Assembly (NCBI GenBank): GCA_947167435.1
Contig: CAMVIC010000010.1
Span: 1 to 16,016, forward strand
Reading direction: 5' to 3'
Length of the DNA: 16,016 nucleotides
DNA from: an uncultured Clostridia bacterium
GTDB lineage: Bacteria > Bacillota_A > Clostridia > Oscillospirales > Oscillospiraceae
A model generated the notes under the pieces. That model had not been told where the DNA came from and searched no databases. It saw only the letters and a list, made by a program, of their open reading frames with translations. The translations under genes were made by a program, and so were the position numbers. Of the stretch, positions 13,971 to 16,016 are shown piece after piece; the first letter of the stretch is position 1; each line of letters begins with the position of its first letter.

Positions 13971-14972
13971 TTACAGCTCCATCGTCGCGTAGGCGTTCAG
14001 GTCACTGCCTGCGCGAGCGCCTGCCTGATATTCATAGTAAGCCTGGGCACCGATCATGGCGCCGTTATCTCCGCACAGACGCAGCGGCGGGACGAACAGT
14101 TGAAAGCCGTTTTCTTTGGCCGCAGCCTGAAAATCCGCCCGTATGCGGGAATTGGCCGCAACGCCGCCGGCGACGACCACTTTACCGTAGCCCAGTTCTT
14201 TCGCAGCCCGAATGGTTCTGGGTACAAGGCTGTCACTTACCGCCCTGGTAAAGGACGCGGCAAGCGCCGCCCGGTCGATGGTTTCCCCCTTCTGTTGGGC
14301 ATTGTGTACCAGATTGATCACCGCAGTTTTTAAGCCGGAGAAGCTCATGTCATAGGCATTTCCGTCCACATGGGCGATGGGGAAGCTGTACTTGCTGTCG
14401 TCGCCCCCCTGAGAGAGTTGGTCAATGGGCTTTCCTCCCGGGTAGGGAAGTCCCAGCACGCGGGCTGTTTTATCAAAGCACTCCCCTGCCGCGTCGTCCC
14501 GGGTGGCACCCAGAATCTTCATGTCCGTATAGTCGCGCACATCTACCAAAATGGTATTGCCGCCAGAAATGGCAAGACAGAGAAAAGGCGGCTCCAGTTC
14601 CGGGTAAGCGAGATAATTCGCTGCGATATGCCCGCGGATATGGTGTACCGGGATCAGCGGCACCTTCAGCGCCAGCGCACAGGCCTTGGCGAAGTTGACG
14701 CCGACAAGAACCGCGCCGATCAGGCCCGGCGCATAGGAAACCGCCACCGCATCGATTTCACTCTTTTGGATTCCGGCGGCCTCAACTGCTTTCTGCGTCA
14801 GAATGGAGATGGACTCCACATGGCAGCGGGAGGCGATTTCCGGCACCACACCTCCATACACGGCGTGCAGGTCCGCCTGGGAAAAGATCTGGTCAGTCAG
14901 GATGTGACGTCCATTCTCGACGATCGCAACCGCGGTTTCATCGCAGGTGGACTCAAAGGCGAGTATTTTCAT
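13971..14972 (-). CDS. tsaD: tRNA N6-threonylcarbamoyladenosine transferase
   Basis: This transfers threonylcarbamoyl to A37 of ANN-decoding tRNAs, with TsaB and TsaE as partners and TsaC supplying the substrate. The 333-aa protein starts MKILAFESTCDETAVAIVENG, the classical ASKHA-fold phosphate-binding N-terminus. It has the metal-binding HHIRGH with His111 and His115, AISGGNT, GECFDKTARVLGLPYPGG, SFSGLKTAV, VVAGGVAANSRIR and the C-terminal CGDNGAMIG. The ATG at 14972 has AGAGG nine bases upstream and lies 16 bases after the rimI stop. tsaB, often next to rimI in other Firmicutes, is not in the visible neighbourhood. Confidence 0.97.
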   Translation of the reverse strand: MKILAFESTCDETAVAIVENGRHILTDQIFSQADLHAVYGGVVPEIASRCHVESISILTQKAVEAAGIQKSEIDAVAVSYAPGLIGAVLVGVNFAKACALALKVPLIPVHHIRGHIAANYLAYPELEPPFLCLAISGGNTILVDVRDYTDMKILGATRDDAAGECFDKTARVLGLPYPGGKPIDQLSQGGDDSKYSFPIAHVDGNAYDMSFSGLKTAVINLVHNAQQKGETIDRAALAASFTRAVSDSLVPRTIRAAKELGYGKVVVAGGVAANSRIRADFQAAAKENGFQLFVPPLRLCGDNGAMIGAQAYYEYQAGARAGSDLNAYATMEL

Positions 14973-14988
14973 TCTGTTATGCCTCTAG

Positions 14989-15432
14989 TTATAAGTATTT
15001 AGTCATCAAAATGGCGTCTTCCCGGGGAAGCTCGTAATAGTTCTTTCGTTTTCCGACCGGGAGAAACCCGTGTTTTGCATAAAGCGCGATTGCAGCCTGG
15101 TTTCCGGCGCGCACTTCAAGGGTGACAAACGACAGTTCTCTGCGCTTTGCGGCATTCAGCATTTCCGAAATCAGAGCATCCGCAATCCCCTTGCGGCGAC
15201 AGTCGGCCCGTACCGCCACATTGGAAATGTAACCTTCGTCCAGGACCGTCATCATCCCCACATAGCCGAGGACCGTACCCGCGCCGTCCTTCGCAGTAAA
15301 AAATTCATGCTGTCCGTCCGGCAGCTGCCCTCGCAGCTGCTCCCGGGTCCAGGGCAAAGAGAAGCAGGTGTTTTCAATTGCTTCAATCGCTTCCAGATCT
15401 GCTTCGACAGCGGGATATACTTGGAATTGCAT
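14989..15432 (-). CDS. rimI: Ribosomal-protein-alanine N-acetyltransferase (GNAT family)
   Basis: This is a 147-aa single-domain GNAT acetyltransferase that resembles RimI, which acetylates the N-terminal alanine of ribosomal protein S18. Visible elements are CFSLPWTREQL, the acetyl-CoA loop RRKGIA (79-84) after ISNVAVR, LEVRAGNQAAIALYAKHGF (105-123) and KRKNYYELPREDAILM, all typical of RimI. The ATG at 15432 has GGAGG about ten bases upstream and lies one base after the polA stop. Substrate specificity within the GNAT family cannot be proved from sequence, but linkage to tsaD supports RimI. Confidence 0.93.
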   Translation of the reverse strand: MQFQVYPAVEADLEAIEAIENTCFSLPWTREQLRGQLPDGQHEFFTAKDGAGTVLGYVGMMTVLDEGYISNVAVRADCRRKGIADALISEMLNAAKRRELSFVTLEVRAGNQAAIALYAKHGFLPVGKRKNYYELPREDAILMTKYL

Positions 15433-15433
15433 T

Positions 15434-16016
15434 TCAGTGCGCCTCCGCCCAACTGTGCCCGGTATGGACCTCTGCCGTCAGCGGGACCGCCAGTACTGCC
15501 ACCTGTTCCATCTCTTCCTTGAGGATTCGGCTGACCTGTTCCGCCTCTGCCTCCGGGCATTCCACGATCAGTTCGTCGTGTACCTGCAGCAGCAGCTTCG
15601 CCGCCAGCCGTTCCCGTTCCAACCGCTCGTATACGTGGACCATGGCCAGCTTGATGATATCCGCCGCCGTGCCCTGAATCGGCATATTCAAGGCGACCCG
15701 TTCTCCGAAGGCACGCATGTTGTAATTGGAGTTTTTCAGCTCCGGCAGATCCCGCCGGCGGCCGTAGAGTGTGGACACATACCCGTCTTCCCGCGCCTTT
15801 TCCACAACGGATTTCATATAGTCGCGAACTCCGTGATACTTTTCCAGATAGGCCTCCATATATGCCTTGGCCTCATTGGGATATACGCCGATATCCTGTG
15901 CCAGAGAGAAAGCGGAAATCCCATAGACGATACCGAAATTCACCGCTTTGGCTCTGCTTCGCAGGGTTGGCGTGACCTCCTCCAGGGGAACGTTGAACAC
16001 TTTGGAGGCTGTCACC
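15434..16016 (-). CDS. polA: DNA polymerase I, C-terminal part (gene runs off the window)
   Basis: The visible 194 codons are the end of the polymerase domain of a family A DNA polymerase, used in repair and Okazaki fragment processing. The O-helix motif B RSRAKAVNFGIVYG includes the Arg-x3-Lys and the Tyr that stacks on the incoming nucleotide. STLYGRRRDLPEL, NMPIQGTAADIIKLAM and motif C LLLQVHDELIVECP, with the catalytic Asp, follow. The stop is at 15434-15436. The N-terminal exonuclease domains and start lie beyond 16016; a GTG at 16013-16015 is merely in frame and is not the start. The gene leads into rimI with a one-base gap. Confidence 0.96.
   Translation of the reverse strand, partial: VTASKVFNVPLEEVTPTLRSRAKAVNFGIVYGISAFSLAQDIGVYPNEAKAYMEAYLEKYHGVRDYMKSVVEKAREDGYVSTLYGRRRDLPELKNSNYNMRAFGERVALNMPIQGTAADIIKLAMVHVYERLERERLAAKLLLQVHDELIVECPEAEAEQVSRILKEEMEQVAVLAVPLTAEVHTGHSWAEAH

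Noticed and set aside
1..16016. CRISPR arrays, insertion sequences, tRNA or rRNA genes
   Set aside because: No spaced direct repeats, transposase, terminal repeats or recognisable stable RNA sequence were seen; the window is housekeeping and biosynthetic genes.

Overview
The window looks like a chromosomal segment from an anaerobic Firmicute of class Clostridia, probably near Oscillospiraceae/Ruminococcaceae. The reasons are the two-subunit class I (iron-sulfur) fumarase, the DUF554 membrane protein, the fused AroE-AroK protein, strong AGGAGG-type ribosome sites and GC-rich coding sequence with AT-rich gaps. No mobile element, CRISPR array, rRNA or tRNA was seen. The taxonomic placement is inference.

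Layout. Positions 1-3833 read rightward: a PcrA/UvrD-type helicase, then the alpha and beta subunits of a class I fumarate hydratase. A long perfect hairpin at 3831-3882 separates these from everything else, which reads leftward. Read in the direction of transcription (high to low coordinates), the leftward genes are the end of polA, rimI, tsaD and radC (15434-16016 down to 13248); an AT-rich gap of about 0.4 kb; a regulatory leader (about 12649-12835); and a nine-gene operon aroF-tyrA-aroB-aroA-aroC-pheA-aroEK-aroQ-DUF554 (12607 down to 3880).

The aro operon encodes all seven steps of the common shikimate pathway (DAHP synthase, DHQ synthase, DHQ dehydratase, shikimate dehydrogenase and kinase as one fused protein, EPSP synthase, chorismate synthase). 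It also encodes both prephenate branches: TyrA toward tyrosine, and PheA (chorismate mutase/prephenate dehydratase/ACT) toward phenylalanine. Only the last transamination is missing. Neighbouring genes overlap by 1-4 bases or lie 1-3 bases apart, so translation is probably coupled throughout.

The most interesting element is the leader of this operon. Behind a near-consensus promoter lies a 17-codon ORF, MMTYYFAAYYSFTVQKR, with four Tyr and two Phe codons. A textbook terminator hairpin with a T-run follows, and there are two alternative upstream pairings that fit a classical region 1:2 / 2:3 / 3:4 attenuator. This suggests ribosome-mediated transcription attenuation sensing Tyr/Phe supply, rather than the T-box or TRAP control usual in Firmicutes. 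A second point of interest is a cluster of DnaA-box-like nonamers beside an AT-rich tract in the same intergenic gap (13055-13138).
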